64,000 bases of DNA from Nevskia sp. (GCA_021732745.1 JAKFUK010000005.1:62001-126000); one strand, 5' to 3'. Shown: positions 22,465-33,863, counted from the stretch's first letter. Made by a program: numbers and translations. Notes: a model not told the origin generated them from the sequence alone.

Positions 22465-23889
22465 CTACCAGACGCCATTGGTCACGCGCAGCACGTAGAA
22501 GCCGCTGTAGCCGTCGGAGTACCAGATTTCCTTGCGCTCCGGCGCGAAGGCCGGCCGTGACATCGACCAGTTGCTGGCCCTCGCCGGCAGCGGCAGCAGG
22601 CGCGGCAGCACCGGGGCGTTGAAGTAGGCGATCTCGCGCGGGCGAGCCGGATCGCGGATGTCGAAGATGCGCAGGCCGCTGACGATCATGCTGCACGCGG
22701 CAATGTCGGGATCGACCCGCGTCGGCACGCTGCAATAGTGGCCGGCGTAGCCGCCAGTGATGTTGCGGGCGCCGGGATCGTTGACGATCGCCGCGCGGTT
22801 TTCCGGCTGATGCACGGCCAGCCGCAGGTTCGACACCACGACCGGGCGTGTTTCGTCGCTGATGTCGATGATCCGCCCGGCACCCACCGTCTGGCCGTTG
22901 CTGGCTGGCAGCAAGGTGCCGGCGCGATTGGTCGAGTATTCGTCGATTTCCAGCAGGTAGGGCCGGCCGTTGCGGGTGAACGGCATGGCGTTCTGCGGAA
23001 TGGTCTGGTTATCCCAAGACACGGTGCTGATTTCGCGTACCTGCGGGTCAGGCATGCGAGCCTGAATCTGCGACACATCGAGGATCAGCACGCCGGCACC
23101 GTTGGCTGCCGACACATAGGCGCGATTGCCGTCGTCGCTGAGCGACAGGCCGTGCGCGGTGTAGTTGCCGGTCCACAACCGTCGCGGGCGCGATGGGTCG
23201 GTGATGTCCACCGCCGTCAGCGTCGGCGACGATGGTGAGGCCGAGTAGAAGGTCCGGCCATCCGGCGCCATGCCGCTTTCGTGGCCGAAGACGCCGGTCA
23301 ACGATGAGGAGCGCAGCTGCGGATGGCGGCAGTCATCGGCCACGTCATAGACATCGACGACACCGGGTGCCAGCGCCGGATTGCCGAGCACGGCGGCCAG
23401 CACGCCACCCTGCTGCGACACCACCAGCGATTCGTGCGGCGACAGCATCGCCAGCGAGGTCAGCCGATCGGTCAGCAGCGGCTGGGTCGGATCGCTCATG
23501 TCGAGCACGTTGACCCCGGCGTTGTTGTCGAGAATGTTGGTGGGAAACAGCAGGGTGGTGTCGTAGTAGGCGCATTCGCGGCCGCTGCGGTCGACGTAAC
23601 GCTCGACCTTGAAGCCGCCGACCGTGCCGATGACGGTGGGCCGCGTGAACGAGCCGACCAGTTCGGTATTGCAGGTGTAGCCCTCGGCGGCGCGGCCGCT
23701 GTCGTGATCGGTCTGACTGACGCGGCCCTGCATGCCGGTTTCCGGCCGCGAGCCTGGGCCGCAGGCGGCTTGCGGCGTCGGTCCGTCGTCGATCGACGGT
23801 GCCGGAGGATCGACGGCGCTGCTGCCGCCGCAGGCAGCGAGGCTGGCGGTGGTCAGTGCCAGCAGTGTCCGGAGCAATCGCAGTTTCAT
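22465..23889 (-). CDS. LVIVD-repeat lipoprotein (beta-propeller)
   Basis: A 474-residue protein. The signal peptide ends in the lipobox LAAC (Cys at about residue 20), followed by a Ser/Pro/Asp-rich tether. The rest is built from repeating units of the form VDITDPSRPRRLW, NVLDMSDPTQPLL, RIIDISDETRPVV and RIFDIRDPARPRE, the LVIVD propeller blade. Cysteines at ACGPGS, ECAYYD, DDCRHP and HYCSV may form disulfides. Extracytoplasmic; no enzyme motif is visible, and the likely role is protein or ligand binding. It sits inside the trp gene series with a DUF305 gene upstream (49 bases), with which it is probably cotranscribed. Confidence 0.82.
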   Translation of the reverse strand: MKLRLLRTLLALTTASLAACGGSSAVDPPAPSIDDGPTPQAACGPGSRPETGMQGRVSQTDHDSGRAAEGYTCNTELVGSFTRPTVIGTVGGFKVERYVDRSGRECAYYDTTLLFPTNILDNNAGVNVLDMSDPTQPLLTDRLTSLAMLSPHESLVVSQQGGVLAAVLGNPALAPGVVDVYDVADDCRHPQLRSSSLTGVFGHESGMAPDGRTFYSASPSSPTLTAVDITDPSRPRRLWTGNYTAHGLSLSDDGNRAYVSAANGAGVLILDVSQIQARMPDPQVREISTVSWDNQTIPQNAMPFTRNGRPYLLEIDEYSTNRAGTLLPASNGQTVGAGRIIDISDETRPVVVSNLRLAVHQPENRAAIVNDPGARNITGGYAGHYCSVPTRVDPDIAACSMIVSGLRIFDIRDPARPREIAYFNAPVLPRLLPLPARASNWSMSRPAFAPERKEIWYSDGYSGFYVLRVTNGVW

Positions 23890-23938
23890 GGTCGGCCCTG
23901 TTTCGAGAAAGGTATCGAATCACATTCCGTCTCGCCGG

Positions 23939-24580
23939 TCATGGCCTGGCGGTCAGCAAGGCCTGCAACATCAGCTGGATGCGTTCGATTTCGCGGGCCT
24001 GTTCGAGCACCACGCGGGTCGCCAGTTCGCGCACCGCCGGCACTTGCGCCTGCTCGGCCGCGAACCGCGCCATCGGCAACGCGCCCCGATGATGCGCGAG
24101 CAGCAGCTGCAGGAAATGACGATCGCGACGATCGCCGTCCAGCGACCGCAGCCGCTCCAGATCGTCGGTCGAGGCCAGGCCGGGCATGCCGGTCGGCGAG
24201 CGCTGGCAATCGAGCAGGTAGCGGCGCAGTTCCTCGTCCGGCGCTGCATCGCCGGCCAGCATCCAGTCCATGCTGCGGTTGGTCGCCTCCAGCGGCAGCT
24301 GCCAGAGCCGCAGCCAGCCGCGCATTTCACCAAGTTCGAGCTGTTGCGCGCCTTCGACGCTGCGCGCCAGCAGCGACAGCCTGCTGGGTCGACCGTCCTG
24401 CATGAGTTGCGACATGGCAATCGCCTGCGCGTGATGCCGGCTCATGGACTGCGCGAAGCCGATCTCGATTGCGCCGGGCTGCATGCGCGCCGCGTCGTCA
24501 GGCGGGAGCTGCCGCCACAGCATGGCAGCGACGATTCCCGCGATGATCAGGGCGACGGACAGGCAGCGGGTGAATCGCAA
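23939..24580 (-). CDS. DUF305-family ferritin-like periplasmic protein
   Basis: A 213-residue protein with an N-terminal membrane helix (VALIIAGIVAAMLW) that acts as anchor or signal. DUF305 features are IEIGFAQSMSRHHAQAIAMSQLM (about residues 38-60), with the HH pair, and the second half-repeat HFLQLLLAHHRGALPMARFA (about 155-174) with another HH, giving a four-helix bundle. DUF305 proteins are often near copper genes and may bind metal through the His/Met residues. It is followed after 49 bases by the LVIVD lipoprotein gene. Metal binding is inferred from family context, not shown. Confidence 0.85.
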   Translation of the reverse strand: MRFTRCLSVALIIAGIVAAMLWRQLPPDDAARMQPGAIEIGFAQSMSRHHAQAIAMSQLMQDGRPSRLSLLARSVEGAQQLELGEMRGWLRLWQLPLEATNRSMDWMLAGDAAPDEELRRYLLDCQRSPTGMPGLASTDDLERLRSLDGDRRDRHFLQLLLAHHRGALPMARFAAEQAQVPAVRELATRVVLEQAREIERIQLMLQALLTARP

Positions 24581-24652
24581 GGCGCGGTGTTCCTCCGGAA
24601 ACGTCGCGATTGTCGAGGGTCGACGGCTTTCGCGGAAGCGCGGCCGACAATG

Positions 24653-25519
24653 CTAAGCCCGCGTCGATGCGAAGTGTCGGCGCAGAAAGCCGGCGACGCC
24701 GTCGTTGAAGGCATCGTTGCGATCGCCTGCCACCATGTGGCCGGCGGCGGCGACATCGCAGACTTCCAGATGCGGCGTGTGGACGCGGAACTCGGCGATG
24801 CTGGCTTCGTCGACGATGTCGCTTTCCATGCCGCGCACCAGCAGGGTCGGGACTTTCAGGCGCGCGGCAGCTTCATAGAGCTTTTCGGTGAAGCGTGGCG
24901 GCTCGGAGACGACCTGCGAGGTGGCGACGAACGCCGGGTCCCAGTGCCAGTGCAGGCGACCGTCGGCACGCCATCGCAGGTTCTTCATCAGGCCGCTGGG
25001 ATCGCGTGGCCGGGGCCGCTGCGGGTAGTAGGCGCTGACCGCGTCGGCCACTTCGTCGAGGCTGGCGAAGCCATCGGGCCGGGCGCGCATGAACGCGATG
25101 ATCCGTTCCGCGCCTTCTGGATTGAGGCGCGGCACCACGTCGACCAGCACCAGCGCGCTGGCGACGCCGGTTTCCGCTGCCGCGATCAGCGAGGCCGCGC
25201 CGCCCATCGAGGCGCCGACGAGCGCCGGTGGCGAGGGCAGGGTGGCGGCGATCAGCTTCACATCGGCGGCGAGGCGTTCGATGCGGTAGTCCGCGATCGG
25301 CGACCAGTCGCTGTCGCCGTGGCCGCGGGCGTCGACATTGATCACCTGCCAGCCATCGGCGAGCAGGCGTTTCATCGCCGTGCCCCAGGAATGCCGGGTC
25401 TGGCCGCCGCCGTGGCTCAGGATCACCGCCGGTGCTGCGGGATAGCCGCCGACATCGGCGGTCAGCGCCACGCCGTCGTCGGCGATGTAGCGGCGGACGC
25501 TGATGGCGGCGCTGCTCAA
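24653..25519 (-). CDS. Alpha/beta-hydrolase
   Basis: About 288 residues. The nucleophile elbow is GASMGG (GxSxG), the oxyanion loop is [11 protein letters not shown], and an acid ([11 protein letters not shown]) and a late His (AAGHMVAGD) complete the triad. DARGHGDSD is typical of epoxide-hydrolase/lactonase-like members. The substrate is unknown. The best start is a TTG at 25519 that overlaps the trpE stop as TTGA, implying translational coupling; an upstream extension inside trpE is open but low-complexity, and a later GTG would shorten it. It is the first of three non-trp genes between trpE and trpG. Confidence 0.82.
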   Translation of the reverse strand: MSSAAISVRRYIADDGVALTADVGGYPAAPAVILSHGGGQTRHSWGTAMKRLLADGWQVINVDARGHGDSDWSPIADYRIERLAADVKLIAATLPSPPALVGASMGGAASLIAAAETGVASALVLVDVVPRLNPEGAERIIAFMRARPDGFASLDEVADAVSAYYPQRPRPRDPSGLMKNLRWRADGRLHWHWDPAFVATSQVVSEPPRFTEKLYEAAARLKVPTLLVRGMESDIVDEASIAEFRVHTPHLEVCDVAAAGHMVAGDRNDAFNDGVAGFLRRHFASTRA

Positions 25520-26952
25520 AGGCTGGACTTCACGCCCGCTGCATCGGCCGCTGCGCGCATCACGGCGCGGGCCTTGTTGACGGTTTCGTCCCATTCGCTC
25601 TGCGGCACCGAATCGGCAACGACGCCGGCACCGGCTTGCGCATGAACCATCCCGTCCTTGATGACGGCGGTGCGGATCGCGATCGCGACATCCATGTTGC
25701 CGTCCCAGCCGAGATAGCCGACCGCGCCGCCGTAGATGCCACGCGCCACCGGTTCCAGCTCGTCGATGATTTCCATCGCCCGCACTTTCGGCGCGCCGGA
25801 AAGCGTGCCGGCCGGAAAGGTGGCGGCGAGCGCGTCGAGCGCATCGAGCCCCGGTTTCAGCTGGCCGGTGACGTTCGAGACGATGTGCATGACGTGGCTG
25901 TAACGCTCGACGATCATCTTTTCGGTCAGGCGCACCGAGCCGGTCTTCGCGACCCGGCCGACATCGTTGCGGCCGAGGTCGATCAGCATCAGGTGCTCGG
26001 CGATCTCCTTCGGATCGGCGAGCAGATCGGTCTCCAGCGCCTTGTCCTCGTCCGGGGTCTTGCCGCGCACCCGGGTGCCGGCGATCGGCCGCACGGTGAG
26101 TTCATTGTTATCGACACGGACCAGGATCTCCGGCGACGAACCGACGATGTGGTGATCGTCGAGATTCAGGCAGTACAGGTACGGGGACGGATTGAGCCGG
26201 CGCAGCGCCCGGTACAGCGCCACCGGCGGCTCGGCAAACGGTGCGCTCATCCGTTGTGACGGCACCACCTGCATCACGTCGCCGGCAGCGATGTAGTCCT
26301 TGATCGTCGCGATGCCGGCCTTGAAGGCGTCCTCGCCGAAGCCGGACACGAACGGCCGCTGGGTGCCACTGGCAGGCGTCTGCTGCGCTGGCACCGGCTT
26401 CGCCAGTTCGGCTTCGATTTCGTCGAGCCGCGCCTCGGCGCGCGCGCGGCTGCCGGGTACTGACAGATCGGCGTGGACGATCAGCGTGAGCGTCGCGCGC
26501 AGCGAATCGAAGGCGACCAGCTCATCCGAGCGCATCAGCAGCACGTCCGGCGTGCCCAGAGGGTCGGGCTTGGCGACCTTCAGCCGTGGCTCGAACAGGC
26601 GCACGCATTCGTAGCCGAAATAGCCGACGAAGCCGCCGGAGAAGCGCGGCAGCTTGTCGTTCGGGGCGACGCGGATGGCGGCGGCGTGGCCACGCAGCCA
26701 GGCGATCGGATCGGCGGCTTCAAGCGTCTGCGTCACCGCGCCATCGACGGTCACGGTGATCGTGTGGCCCTTGATGCGGATGACTTCGCGGGCGCCGAGG
26801 CCGATGAACGAATAACGGCCCCACTGCGCGCCGCCGTGCATCGACTCCAGCAGGTAGGTGTACGGGCGGTTGGCCAGCTTCAGAAAAGTGCCGACCGGTG
26901 TATCGAGGTCGCCGGCGAGTTCGCGCGTCAGCGCGACATGGGTGTAGGTCAT
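25516..26952 (-). CDS. trpE: Anthranilate synthase component I
   Basis: A 478-residue chorismate-utilising enzyme. The N-terminal part holds the tryptophan feedback site region ([18 protein letters not shown], about residues 34-51). The catalytic core shows [104 protein letters not shown] and the closing [18 protein letters not shown]. It makes anthranilate with TrpG, encoded 3.2 kb downstream. Its stop codon overlaps the TTG of the hydrolase gene. Confidence 0.97.
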   Translation of the reverse strand: MTYTHVALTRELAGDLDTPVGTFLKLANRPYTYLLESMHGGAQWGRYSFIGLGAREVIRIKGHTITVTVDGAVTQTLEAADPIAWLRGHAAAIRVAPNDKLPRFSGGFVGYFGYECVRLFEPRLKVAKPDPLGTPDVLLMRSDELVAFDSLRATLTLIVHADLSVPGSRARAEARLDEIEAELAKPVPAQQTPASGTQRPFVSGFGEDAFKAGIATIKDYIAAGDVMQVVPSQRMSAPFAEPPVALYRALRRLNPSPYLYCLNLDDHHIVGSSPEILVRVDNNELTVRPIAGTRVRGKTPDEDKALETDLLADPKEIAEHLMLIDLGRNDVGRVAKTGSVRLTEKMIVERYSHVMHIVSNVTGQLKPGLDALDALAATFPAGTLSGAPKVRAMEIIDELEPVARGIYGGAVGYLGWDGNMDVAIAIRTAVIKDGMVHAQAGAGVVADSVPQSEWDETVNKARAVMRAAADAAGVKSSL

Positions 26953-27015
26953 TGGGTCGTGAGGCGTGAGGGGTGAGGCGGGAACGGCACGCGGCCGTGC
27001 ATGCGGCGCTTTGAT

Positions 27016-27051
27016 TCAGCGCCATCGCCACCCGTGCTTGCCTTGGATCAC
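27016..27051 (-). promoter_or_regulatory. Possible 11-codon trp leader peptide upstream of trpE
   Basis: On the minus strand a GTG at 27051 opens a short frame reading M-I-Q-G-K-H-G-W-R-W-R-stop, with two Trp codons just before the stop, 63 bases upstream of trpE. A small GC hairpin (GCACG, CGTGC) follows at about 26985-26998, but it has no T-run and no clear Shine-Dalgarno sequence precedes the GTG. The position and Trp content are suggestive; chance is quite possible. Confidence 0.2.
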
Positions 27052-27118
27052 CGTATGTCGCCTAGCTTCAGCTGCGGATTTTCTGCGGCGAAGCGGAGGA
27101 AAATACGTTAGCTGGAAG

Positions 27119-27541
27119 CTATTGTTCAGTATCAGTGCGCTCACAAAACCCAAGCAGCCATGCTGCGTGCTCGCGTATTGCTGGGTCACTCGCACTGGTG
27201 AGCGGACGCAGCGCTTGAGGAGTATCGGTTGGGTGAAGCGCGGCAAGCTCAATGAGCGCGGTTGTGAAGCCATCGTTGTCGTGCCCCTCATCGAAACCGC
27301 GCTGATATGCACCCAATAGCTCTGGCAGAACGGACGGACCGGCTAGCTCCGCCAACGGCCACGCCGCCGCTTCTCTCACGAAGTAGCTTTTATGCCTCAG
27401 AAGCTCCAAAAGCCAAGGTATGTCTGCCTCGCAGGATTGCTTATGCGCAAGCTCGGCTGCACGTACATTTTGCGCAACGTCTGCTGCGTCGAGGCCGGCC
27501 AGAATCTGAGCGCGTGTCACCGTGTCCATCTTGATGCCCAA
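27119..27541 (-). CDS. HEAT-repeat protein
   Basis: A 140-residue, mainly helical protein (or 136 if the ATG at 27529 is used). Repeating helix pairs are visible: DIPWLLELLRHKSYFVREAAAWPLAELAG (about residues 40-68) and the final SASDPAIREHAAWLLGFCE (about 117-135), typical HEAT or PBS-lyase-type repeats used for protein binding. No signal peptide. Its DNA is less GC-rich than the flanking trpE and rpe genes, which may indicate later arrival. It lies between trpE and rpe, a pair often neighbours in Pseudomonas-type genomes. Function unknown. Confidence 0.72.
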   Translation of the reverse strand: MGIKMDTVTRAQILAGLDAADVAQNVRAAELAHKQSCEADIPWLLELLRHKSYFVREAAAWPLAELAGPSVLPELLGAYQRGFDEGHDNDGFTTALIELAALHPTDTPQALRPLTSASDPAIREHAAWLLGFCERTDTEQ

Positions 27542-27582
27542 CGCTGCATTATCGCCTCACGCCTCCCCCTGGGCTGCCGCCC

Positions 27583-27642
27583 CTTGAAGTCATGCTCCGG
27601 AGTGCCATCCGAGGCACTCCGGAAAGCGCGCATGACTTCAAG
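27583..27642. repeat. Nested inverted repeat over the rpe stop codon
   Basis: An outer perfect 12-bp pair (CTTGAAGTCATG at 27583-27594, its complement at 27631-27642) encloses an inner perfect 10-bp pair (CCGGAGTGCC at 27597-27606, complement at 27613-27622) around a six-base loop. The outer right arm includes the rpe stop codon. No T-run follows on the minus strand, so it is a strong 3'-end structure rather than a textbook terminator. Confidence 0.65.
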
Positions 27643-28330
27643 CCTTGGCAATTTCCGCCCGCATGGCGGCAATGGTAGCCGCGTAATCGCCGGTCGAGAA
27701 AATCGCCGAGCCGGCGACGAAGGCATCGGCCCCGGCGGCGGCGATCGAGCGGATGTTGTCGACCTTCACGCCGCCGTCGATTTCCAGGCGAATCTCGCGG
27801 CCGGTTTCGGCGCGGTGCTGGTCGATCAGCCGCCGCGCTTCGCGCAGCTTGTCGAGCGCACTCGGCAGGAAGCTCTGGCCGCCGAAACCCGGGTTTACCG
27901 ACATCAGCAGCACGATGTCGACCTTGTCCATCACATAGCGCAGATGATCCAGCGGCGTCGCCGGATTGAACACCAGGCCGGTCTTGCAGCCGGCATCGCG
28001 GATCGCCTGCAGGCTGCGGTCGACATGCTTGGTGGCTTCCGGGTGAAAGGTCACCGACGTCGCGCCGGCCTTGGCGAACAGCTGGGCGAGGGCGTCGACC
28101 GGCTCGACCATCAGATGAACGTCAATCGGCGCTGTCACGCCATATTTGCGCAGCGCTTCGCAGACCATCGGGCCGATGGTCAAGTTGGGAACGTAATGGT
28201 TGTCCATGACGTCGAAATGCACCCAGTCGGCACCGGCTGCCAGCACCTTCGCGGTGTCCTCGCCAAGACGTGCGAAATCCGCAGACAGGATGCTCGGGGC
28301 AATGACGGGCGGCAGCGGTGACATGGTCAT
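27638..28330 (-). CDS. rpe: Ribulose-phosphate 3-epimerase
   Basis: A 230-residue TIM barrel. [16 protein letters not shown] (about residues 10-25), [17 protein letters not shown] (metal His and Asp), [21 protein letters not shown] and LEIDGGVK are all intact, including the two catalytic Asp and the metal ligands. It interconverts ribulose-5-phosphate and xylulose-5-phosphate in the pentose phosphate pathway. It lies upstream of trpE on the same strand with one HEAT-repeat gene between. Its stop codon is inside a nested inverted repeat. Confidence 0.97.
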   Translation of the reverse strand: MTMSPLPPVIAPSILSADFARLGEDTAKVLAAGADWVHFDVMDNHYVPNLTIGPMVCEALRKYGVTAPIDVHLMVEPVDALAQLFAKAGATSVTFHPEATKHVDRSLQAIRDAGCKTGLVFNPATPLDHLRYVMDKVDIVLLMSVNPGFGGQSFLPSALDKLREARRLIDQHRAETGREIRLEIDGGVKVDNIRSIAAAGADAFVAGSAIFSTGDYAATIAAMRAEIAKA

Positions 28331-28459
28331 GATGGGTCCGGTGGCTGGGCGACGAAGTGCCGGGAATTTATCAGATTGCTGCTGCTTGACCGGTAATCGT
28401 CATCGGCTGTCGACAGCCGGATCAAGCGGCAGAGAAAATAGTCAAAACGAATTCAGAAC

Positions 28460-30828
<2,369 letters not shown>

Positions 30829-30850
30829 TCGAGCATTGCGGGACTGACAA

Positions 30851-30879
30851 AGCCGCCGGATTCGTCCGGCGGCTTTTTT
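30851..30879 (+). terminator. Rho-independent terminator of katG
   Basis: AGCCGCCGGA and TCCGGCGGCT pair around a TTCG loop, followed by a run of T. It lies 22 bases after the katG stop. Confidence 0.9.
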
Positions 30880-30892
30880 GCGGGAACGAACG

Positions 30893-31300
30893 TCAAAAAA
30901 AGCCGGGCGCTGCGCGCAAGGCGCAAAGGGAACAGAAAGAACGGCAACGGCAAAAGCCTTTCTGGAAACGGCAGACGCCTTGTGGCCTTTGTGCGCTGCC
31001 TGAGACCGCCGGGCAGCGCATCACTTTGAAGTTGCGCAGAGGCGGTTTCGCACGAAGTACACGAAGGCCACGAAGAAAGCGTCGAGTCGACGGCGTTGAT
31101 TGGTTTCTCTTCGTGTCCTTTGTGTTCTTTGTGCGAAATATATTGACCGCATAGCAAACGGAGTCACGAACGACCGCCGTTTCGGAGATGTGCTTCTCTC
31201 TGCGATCTTTGCGTTCTCCGCGTGAGCCCGCTTTTGTCCTCGCGTGCCGACATGCTTCCAGCACTTGCGAGACGCTGACGACGGCCCTGCCTCGTTAGGA
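30893..31300. repeat. Non-coding patch of imperfect inverted CTTCGTG/CTTTGTG repeats
   Basis: The roughly 500 bases between the katG terminator and the CopD-like gene hold no gene I can support. Instead short motifs recur on both strands. The clearest pair is 31046-31078 and 31104-31138, imperfect reverse complements of about 33 bases built from CACGAAG units. An outer pair of related GCGCAAAG/CTTTGCG motifs lies near 30920-30945 and 31199-31225. Such CACGAAG-type arrays are scattered in many proteobacterial genomes; their function is unknown. The sequence resembles none of the neighbouring genes in codon pattern. Confidence 0.55.
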
Positions 31301-31379
31301 CTAGCGCTTTTTCATGGCGCGGCGGGAGTCAGTTCAATACAGTGACGGCCTGTTCGCCACTGACACCCCCGCACGCTCC

Positions 31380-31841
31380 ATGGGTCTTGCCACTGCTGTT
31401 CACACGCTATTCGCCGCCATCTGGGTCGGCGGCATGTTCTTCGCCTATGTCTGCTTGCGGCCGACACTCGCCGGCATTGACGCGAAAACCCGCACCACGC
31501 TCTGGGCGCAGGTGCTGCATCGGTTCTTCGGCTACGTGTTCCTGTCGGCTGCACTGCTGCTCGCCACCGGCCTGCACATGATCCGCAAGCTCGGCGGCAT
31601 GGCGGCGGTCGGTGCGCATGTCCACATCATGCTGACGCTTGGGCTGGTGATGATGGCTTTGGCGCTGCACGTCTATTTCGCACCGCTGAAGCGCCTGAAG
31701 CTGGCGGTGATTGCCGGCGATGTGCCGGAAGCGGGTCGCCGGGTCGGGCAGATTCGCCTGTTCGTCGGCATCAATCTGCTGCTCGGTCTGGTGGTGATCG
31801 CGATCGCCAGCGGCGGCCGCTATTTTTTTGCCGGAGCGTGA
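31380..31841 (+). CDS. CopD-family integral membrane protein
   Basis: A 153-residue protein with four membrane helices. The opening [28 protein letters not shown], the second-helix [19 protein letters not shown], a third helix with [21 protein letters not shown], and a last helix match the CopD-like family. Conserved His residues (helix 1, after helix 1, helix 3) may bind copper or haem b. An earlier in-frame ATG at 31314 adds 22 polar residues that precede the membrane domain poorly, so I prefer 31380. It lies 4 bases upstream of purC, probably in the same transcript. Confidence 0.72.
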   Translation: MGLATAVHTLFAAIWVGGMFFAYVCLRPTLAGIDAKTRTTLWAQVLHRFFGYVFLSAALLLATGLHMIRKLGGMAAVGAHVHIMLTLGLVMMALALHVYFAPLKRLKLAVIAGDVPEAGRRVGQIRLFVGINLLLGLVVIAIASGGRYFFAGA

Positions 31842-31845
31842 AGTC

Positions 31846-32733
31846 ATGACCACGCCGCTCCACGAAGCCACCATCACCAGCCTGCCGAAGCTGCACAGCG
31901 GCAAGGTCCGTGACCTGTACGCGCTGGGCAATGACCATCTGCTGATCGTCACCAGCGATCGCCTGTCGGCCTTCGACGTGATCCTGCCTGACCCGATTCC
32001 CGGCAAGGGCGCGGTGCTCAATGCGTTGACCGCGTTCTGGATGGCGCGCTTCGAAGCACTGATCCCGAATCATTTCGACACTTCCGTCGATCTCGCCAAA
32101 TGGCTGACGCCGGAAGAACTGGCGCAGTGCGCAGGCCGGGCCGTGGTGGCGAAGAAGCTCAAGGCGCTGCCGGTCGAAGCGGTGGCCCGTGGTTATCTGA
32201 TCGGCTCCGGCTGGAAGGACTATCAGGCCACCGGTGCGGTCTGCGGCATTCCGATTCCGGAAGGCATGGAACTGGCCGGCAAGCTCGCCGAGCCGATCTT
32301 CACGCCGGCTTTCAAGGCCCCGAAGGGCGAGCACGACGCCAATATCTCGTTTGCCGACACCGTGCATCTGGTCGGCGAAGCGCTGGCCCATCAGGTTCGC
32401 GAGATCACCCTGCGCCTGTATCGCGAAGCCTCCGCGTTCGCGGCGACGCGCGGCATCATCATCGCCGACACCAAGTTCGAGTTCGGGGTTGATGACGCTG
32501 GCACCCTACATCTGATCGACGAAGTGCTGACCCCGGATTCCTCGCGCTTCTGGCCGGCCGATCAGTACCAGCCCGGCATCAGCCCGCCGAGCTTCGACAA
32601 GCAGTACGTCCGCGACTATCTCGAAACGCTGGACTGGAACAAGACCGCACCGGGGCCGGCACTGCCCGACAACGTCATCGCCCGCACCGCCGCCACCTAT
32701 CGCGAAGCGCAGCGTCTGCTCACTGGACACTGA
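31846..32733 (+). CDS. purC: SAICAR synthase (phosphoribosylaminoimidazole-succinocarboxamide synthase)
   Basis: A 295-residue protein from ATG 31846. [30 protein letters not shown] (about residues 16-45), [39 protein letters not shown] and [10 protein letters not shown] are hallmarks of the longer, yeast-like PurC class. It joins CAIR and aspartate with ATP in purine synthesis. Begins four bases after the CopD-like gene and is followed after five bases by a MAPEG gene. Confidence 0.96.
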   Translation: MTTPLHEATITSLPKLHSGKVRDLYALGNDHLLIVTSDRLSAFDVILPDPIPGKGAVLNALTAFWMARFEALIPNHFDTSVDLAKWLTPEELAQCAGRAVVAKKLKALPVEAVARGYLIGSGWKDYQATGAVCGIPIPEGMELAGKLAEPIFTPAFKAPKGEHDANISFADTVHLVGEALAHQVREITLRLYREASAFAATRGIIIADTKFEFGVDDAGTLHLIDEVLTPDSSRFWPADQYQPGISPPSFDKQYVRDYLETLDWNKTAPGPALPDNVIARTAATYREAQRLLTGH

Positions 32734-32738
32734 AAGCC

Positions 32739-33119
32739 ATGACCACCGCTTACTGGTGCGTGCTGATCGCCGCCTACCTGCCGCTGGCCTTCACTGGCAT
32801 TGCCAAGTTCGGCGCTGGCGGCAAGGATTTCGACAACGCGGCACCCAGAGCGATGCTGGCGAAGCTCGACGGCTGGCGCGCCCGCGCCAACTGGGCGCAA
32901 CTCAATGGTTTTGAAGCGTTTCCGCCATTCGCGGCGGCGGTGATCATCGCCCACCTGACGGCCGTGCCGCAGCCCCGCATCGACGCGCTGGCGCTGGGCT
33001 TCATCGCTGCGCGGGTAGTCTACGGCCTGCTGTATCTGGCCAATCTCGCGACCCTGCGTTCGATTGCCTGGACCGCTGCGGTGGGCTGCGTCGTTGCGCT
33101 GTTCGTGTCCGCCGCTTGA
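32739..33119 (+). CDS. MAPEG-family membrane protein
   Basis: A 126-residue protein with four predicted membrane helices. RANWAQLNGFEAFPPFAAAVIIAHLTAV (about residues 48-75) carries the family motif with the conserved N, E and F residues, and AARVVYGLLYLANLATLRSIAW (about 90-111) is the R/Y-containing third helix. MAPEG proteins are membrane glutathione transferases or eicosanoid-type enzymes; bacterial roles are mostly unknown. Follows purC by five bases. Confidence 0.85.
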   Translation: MTTAYWCVLIAAYLPLAFTGIAKFGAGGKDFDNAAPRAMLAKLDGWRARANWAQLNGFEAFPPFAAAVIIAHLTAVPQPRIDALALGFIAARVVYGLLYLANLATLRSIAWTAAVGCVVALFVSAA

Positions 33120-33150
33120 GTCTTTTCGCCATCGCCTGAGGAACGTCGCC

Positions 33151-33516
33151 ATGCAGATCAAGATCGAGATCGACGTCAAACCCGAAGAGCTGCGCCGCTT
33201 CCTCGGCCTGCCGGATGTCGCCGGCTTGCAGGAGGACCTGATGTCCTTCGTCCGCGACAAGCTCGGCGCGGCGGCGGAAACCCTGGATCCGTCGAGCTTC
33301 GTCAAGGAAAACCTCCAGAGCCTGAAATCCAGCGCGCCTTGGCAGCGGCTGATGTCGGCAACCAAGGTCAGCGTCAAGGTGGCCGAGCCGGCCGTGACCA
33401 CCGGCGTACGCAAGGCGCGCAAGGTGGTGAAGGCGGCGGGAGCTACCGTGACCGGGAAAAAGGCGACTCGCCGCAAGGCTGCAGCAAAGAAATCGGTGCC
33501 GAAGCCTTCGGCTTAG
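33151..33516 (+). CDS. DUF6489-type protein with lysine-rich tail
   Basis: A 121-residue protein from ATG 33151, preceded by TGAGGAACG. The opening MQIKIEIDVKPEELRRFLGLPDVAGLQEDLM is the DUF6489-like signature; a helical middle (FVRDKLGAAAETLDPSSFVKENLQSL) follows, and the C-terminus is a basic Lys/Arg/Ala tail (GKKATRRKAAAKKS). The convergent neighbour is a phasin with a similar tail, which suggests a link to polyhydroxyalkanoate granules or nucleoid contact; this is inference. Its last four bases overlap the minus-strand ORF at 33513-33770. Confidence 0.75.
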   Translation: MQIKIEIDVKPEELRRFLGLPDVAGLQEDLMSFVRDKLGAAAETLDPSSFVKENLQSLKSSAPWQRLMSATKVSVKVAEPAVTTGVRKARKVVKAAGATVTGKKATRRKAAAKKSVPKPSA

Positions 33517-33770
33517 GACGTCGCCTGCCGGAACCCGGCCAGCCTGCGGAGCAAGTCCCGCAGCAGCGCCATGCGGCGACGATGATCGTCGGCCAGTCGG
33601 CGCGTGGTCAGCGGCAGCAAGTCGAGTTGATGGCGCAGCAGTTCGGCGAAGGTGCGCGTGCGCCGCGCCACCTGCCAGCGTTCACGCAAGGCCGCGCGAT
33701 GCGCAGCCAATGCCTGCGCTTCGTGACGGGCCAGCGTGCTCAGGTCGTGCATCAGTTCCTGCGTGTTCAT
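33513..33770 (-). CDS. Hypothetical helical protein downstream of the phasin
   Basis: An 85-residue basic, almost entirely helical protein (RHEAQALAAHRAALRERWQ, then LLRHQLDLLPLTTRRLADDHRRRMALLRDLLRRL), with no signal peptide. The QLDLLP/TRRLADDHRRR pattern is like small proteins I associate with phasin loci, but I cannot name a family. It lies downstream of the phasin gene on the same strand with 93 bases and a hairpin between, and its stop overlaps the DUF6489 gene by four bases. Confidence 0.5.
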   Translation of the reverse strand: MNTQELMHDLSTLARHEAQALAAHRAALRERWQVARRTRTFAELLRHQLDLLPLTTRRLADDHRRRMALLRDLLRRLAGFRQATS

Positions 33771-33796
33771 GAGGTGAAATCGGGGTCCATAAACGA

Positions 33797-33832
33797 CTGA
33801 ACCGCGCAGCCCCTGCGGGCGGCGCGGTTCAG
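33797..33832 (-). terminator. Hairpin after the phasin gene
   Basis: CTGAACCGCGC at 33797-33807 and its exact complement at 33822-33832 form an 11-bp stem with a 14-base loop. A second short hairpin (CATCCGC, GCGGATG) follows at about 33836-33853, closer to the phasin stop. Neither has a clear T-run, so they may be attenuating or stabilising structures between the phasin and the next small gene. Confidence 0.4.
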
Positions 33833-33863
33833 GGTCATCCGCATGAAGCGGATGCGGCGCTGA

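Noticed and set aside
22465..25519. The three extra genes within trp considered as a mobile element
   Set aside because: No integrase, transposase, flanking direct repeats or clear composition change; they look like stably integrated neighbours.
26966..27319. A 117-codon frame overlapping the HEAT-repeat gene on the plus strand
   Set aside because: The minus-strand HEAT-repeat product has regular helical repeats; the plus-strand product has none.
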